Below are positions 60,592 through 64,000 of a stretch of DNA of 64,000 bases, piece after piece. The stretch covers positions 124,001 through 188,000 of the forward strand of contig BSBK01007021.1 in assembly GCA_027943335.1 (NCBI GenBank). The letters run 5' to 3'. Within the stretch, counting starts at the first letter, position 1. Each line of letters opens with the position of its first letter. A program made the translations under genes and the position numbers. Source of the stretch: Chamaecyparis obtusa (lineage: Eukaryota; Streptophyta; Pinopsida; Cupressales; Cupressaceae). A model generated the notes under the pieces. It was given only the letters and a program-made list of their open reading frames with translations, was not told where the DNA came from and searched no databases.

Positions 60592-63500
60592 TGTTTCCCA
60601 TCAAATAAATTTTTACCTTATTTATATGCGGCAATTTGTGAAGCTGTGTCAAAGTTTAAGTTGCAAATTGAACCTTGAACTTTGAACTTGAACTGGTCGG
60701 TTCAAGGTTCAAAGTTCAATATATTTCTCTCCAAAAGAATTGTGTGTATGTTGTGTCTTGTAAAAGCCTTTCTCGCCATGGTTACATGTCAATGTGTAAA
60801 TGTTGAATTAAATCTTGAACTTTGAACCTTAGTTTTTTAGTTCAGAGTTCATGTTAGAATGTGCACTTCTACAATTTTACAATAAAAAGTCTCCCAAGTA
60901 ATGGTTTTAAAATCATAGTTTATAATTTTCTTGAGTTCATTCTAGAAGTTATTGGGGTCCACCACAGTTGTCTTATGTGCATATAAATTAAAATATCATG
61001 AATCACGTACTTTGAACCCAAACTTTATGGTTCAAGGATCGATTTTCAAGGTGTAATAACACTTGGATATCAGTCGCGAGCCAAATCTTTATCAATTGAA
61101 AATGAAATGATTGACATGATGGAAAAAGTGGCACCACCTTAGCTCAGGGGATTTTCTTACTAAATAGAAGTGTGTGTAATAGGCAGTTATCATTTATTGT
61201 GGCATGAAAGTGAATTGATGGCAATTTTTCATGAAGTGATGGGAACTGAAGCAAGTGTGTATTTATTTTTCCCTCTCTTTACGTTTCTTCATTCTATTCT
61301 GCTATCTTCTGGAGGCCTTTTGGGAGCTGCGAGGTAACATTCTCGAAAGGTAGGAAAACAGTGAGTTTTACAACAACCTTGGCCCTGTAATTCATTTGAG
61401 CTTTTGCATTTTTAAAGAGTTGTCTTCATAAGAATTTTACAAGGTTATATTTTAGAATGTCTTCTTCCAAAGTAAAATTCATGAAGGAAAATAGATTTTC
61501 TCCAATTAGTTGTTGTTTACTTGAAATGAGGGATACAACTATAGTAGATGATGATATCAGAGAAATCATTTCAAGGTTGAGGAAAATAGTTGATGAAGCC
61601 ATATCTATTAGGATAAAAAAAAGTGGTTTATTAGAAGCTGTTGGTTTTCCTGAAGTGATTCCATGCCTGGAGTTAGTAATAGAATGCTATAATAGGTACA
61701 ACAAGGCTAAGAGGTGCATTAAAATAGAAAGTGGTGAAGTTTTAGTAAATATTGATAGTACAGTAATAATGGCTGCTCTCAGGATTCCATCAGTTGAAAT
61801 CTATGGAGATTGGAGTATCAGTAAGGCTATAGCAGACTCTAAGAAGACCAAGAAGGAATATAGGAATAACATAGCAAGGGATTGGCTGTTAAACCCAGAA
61901 AAGGGTGGTTCCCATTTGCCTAGACCACTTAGAAAAGATGACATGTTCAGAGAGGTTAGGGATATAATGGTAATTTTCAACAGGGTTAAAGGTAATCCTA
62001 TAGACATCAACTGGGAAGACTAGATGTACATCTTTGTGTAGGCTATCCTAGACGTTGGTAATGCTATTGATTGGGCCGAAATAATAGCTGAGCAATTACA
62101 TGAAAGTTTATCTCAGGCAACTTTAATTTCCAATTTTTATATGTCTTAATACCTCTTTTATATTCTTGCCATCTATAGAATCTGGGATGGTCTGCCTCAT
62201 AAAGAATGGAATAGCAGTATGCCCATCTATGAATATCACCCCCTCTGACAAAAAGGAAAACACCCCATGGGTTTTAAGAAGGTGCATGATACCTTTTTCT
62301 CCAAATTAGTCTTTGAATTAAGAGGAAAACCTAATTGCAAGATATCAAAGGAGGCTATGGAATTTGTGAAAATTTATGGAATTTTTTATATTTAGTTCCC
62401 TGCTTTTACCTATTTAAGAGTACGTGGTTTCAGTGATGCTCCATTAAAACTTCCCAGGTATTGCCCGAACAAGTGCATTCTTCTTGAAGTAGGAAGACAA
62501 TTATTAATGGTTGAGAAGAAGTACAACATCAAGAGAGGTATCGGTGCCTTCTTCCCACTTGAACTAGGACACTAAAAATTCCATTTGATGCATGACTTTT
62601 CCTTTTTGATCAATGAATTAAAAGAAATAAATCTCCAGCCATATCAGGCAAGGAACTACTTTGATAGAAAAGGTTTTGTTGAGAACCATTTCAGAGTGGA
62701 TGCCATGTTCCTTCATCAACCAGCTTTGGAAGACTACTGGAATGATTGTATAGATGAGGTTGAGGTTACTAAAAGATTGTGTTCTAGGTTTTCCCTTAAA
62801 CAAATAACTGCTTTAAAGCTACCTTTAAGCATCAGAAATATTAAAGATGAAGATAGCAGTGTATTTGAGCTAGAAAATGCAGTATTAAGAGCTGAAATGG
62901 CAATCAAAAGAATTGACTGGCTGGCGGAGGAAGAAGAAAATGTGAAGTCTTTAACTAAGGAGGTTTTCTGGAAGATAGAACAGTGGCTCAAGGCCCAGAA
63001 GAAGAAGATCTTAGCTACCCCTGTGTTGGGAATCAGAAAGAGTCCAAGGGCTCATAAAATTGAATCCTCCCCTGTTCTGACTAATAAGATTGAACTGTTG
63101 CTTTCTGTAGGTGTTTCATATTCTCCAAAAATTCTTGAAAATTCAGAGTTGGTTTCTAATGATGCTGTGAAGTTTACAAGGTAGAGGAGCAAAAGACGTG
63201 GGAAGGTGGATCTTCCTTTTTGCATTGTCCTAGATTCTGACACTAAGGAACCTAGCGTAAAGCAGTTCAAAAGGTTGAAAAGAGGTAAAGCATCCAATAT
63301 GGATTCAATATCAGCTGGAGGCAATGGGAGTTCAAGTCAACAAGAGCCTGTTACCCCGAGCAATCCCAGTACCACTATTTCCCTGCAGAATGCAACTCCT
63401 ATTTCACCAAATTGGATGGATCTAACTATGAATAAGAAGAGGAACATTGTGTATACCTCAGTCCCTATTGGTGACTTGGTTAGTAAATACCTTGGAAAGT

Positions 63501-64000
63501 CCCCTAGAACAAAGAAGCCTAAAATAGAGTCTATGGTGGATGTGGATCCGACCACAGGTCATTGGGTTGTAGAGATTTTTAAGCCCAATTCTAACAAGAC
63601 CAGTGCTGAGGTCACTGAGAAAGATTTCACTATGGATAAAGTGGATTTAGAAGTATCTTCCAAAGCTACTGATTTGAAGATTTTGAATTTAGCAAACAAG
63701 AAAATCAATCACAGAGTGTTGAAGGATGCTGAAGACAAAGCTAAGCTGAAGCAAGCTTTATGTGAAATGGAAAAGTACATTCATCAATTGTAGAATCCTA
63801 TTCCTCAGCCATTGGTGATGGTACCCCTAAGTCTAGATGTCATGTCTCCAAACAATCAAAAGTTCCTTGATCAGGTACATAAAGAGAGATCCCTCTCTAA
63901 GGCATTCTATAATTGGATGGGAGTTGGAGAGATGGTTAATCACCTCGCTCAAGCCTATGAGAGTTCAACTAATTGGTCTTCTAATCTGGTATCTACCTTA
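60592..64000 (+). repeat. LTR 3 of the gypsy array, runs out of the window
   Basis: It matches LTR 1 from its first base (TGTTTCCCATC) and continues to the window end. At several sites LTR 1 and LTR 2 agree against it. Confidence 0.78.
61457..64000 (+). pseudogene. LTR-borne long ORF, copy 3, partial
   Basis: ATG 61457 opens the same frame, kept without a shift to at least 63793 and beyond. Codons 1-188 are uninterrupted (copy 1 and 2 have a TAA in this part), and runs of 199 and 195 codons follow. Remaining stops include TAG or TAA changes near 62022, 62037, 62148, 62394 and 63181. The TAG after KYIHQL (63791-63793) is shared with both other copies. The coiled-coil part continues past the window end. 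Confidence 0.68.

Overview
This window looks like plant nuclear DNA made almost wholly of nested LTR retrotransposons. I see no host gene, no tRNA or rRNA gene and no CRISPR array. The base composition is AT-rich, the primer sites are of plant LTR-element type (initiator-tRNA-Met in the copia-like elements), and a gypsy polyprotein carries a second, Tat/Ogre-like RNase H. Together these point to a vascular plant with a large, repeat-filled genome. A conifer or other gymnosperm would fit, but the species cannot be told from this sequence.

Left part (1-15864). After 1.8 kb of unrecognised DNA comes a decayed LINE reverse transcriptase. Next is the 3' end and LTR of an old gypsy-type element, 3825-4440 continued at 15625-15864. 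A young 11.2-kb gypsy-type element (4441-15619) sits inside that LTR, with 1.2-kb LTRs about 98% alike by eye and a perfect ATTAT target duplication. It is non-autonomous: one long ORF of about 757 codons with no pol domain I recognise, a broken integrase remnant around a 12-bp minisatellite, and six covarying RNA-hairpin motifs.

Middle part (15866-36507). An old copia-like element (A) has a coiled-coil gag and a second long ORF but no visible pol. Its gag is split by an AT-rich insertion. Inside that lies a second element of the same design (2; 17228-29910, target duplication ATATA), and inside that an ordinary gag-pol copia element (B; 20336-26925). B shares LTR-end and primer-site features with A and 2 and may supply their enzymes.

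Right part (36508-64000). A minus-strand LTR and part of its internal region (37626-39724) are interrupted by a tandem array of one gypsy family: LTR, complete internal region, LTR, truncated internal region, a 114-base copy of the left flank, then a third LTR that runs out of the window. The inferred LTRs are about 4.77 kb and each carries a frame of about 1,053 codons of unknown function. The internal region encodes gag, aspartic protease, an RNase H-like domain placed before the reverse transcriptase, reverse transcriptase, RNase H and integrase.

All coding frames are decayed, largely by in-frame TAG codons at likely former CAG positions, while reading frames are otherwise well kept. The most unusual theme is a long accessory protein (N-terminal part, lysine-rich linker, helical C-terminus) found in pol-less copia-like elements and, separately, inside the LTRs of a gypsy element.
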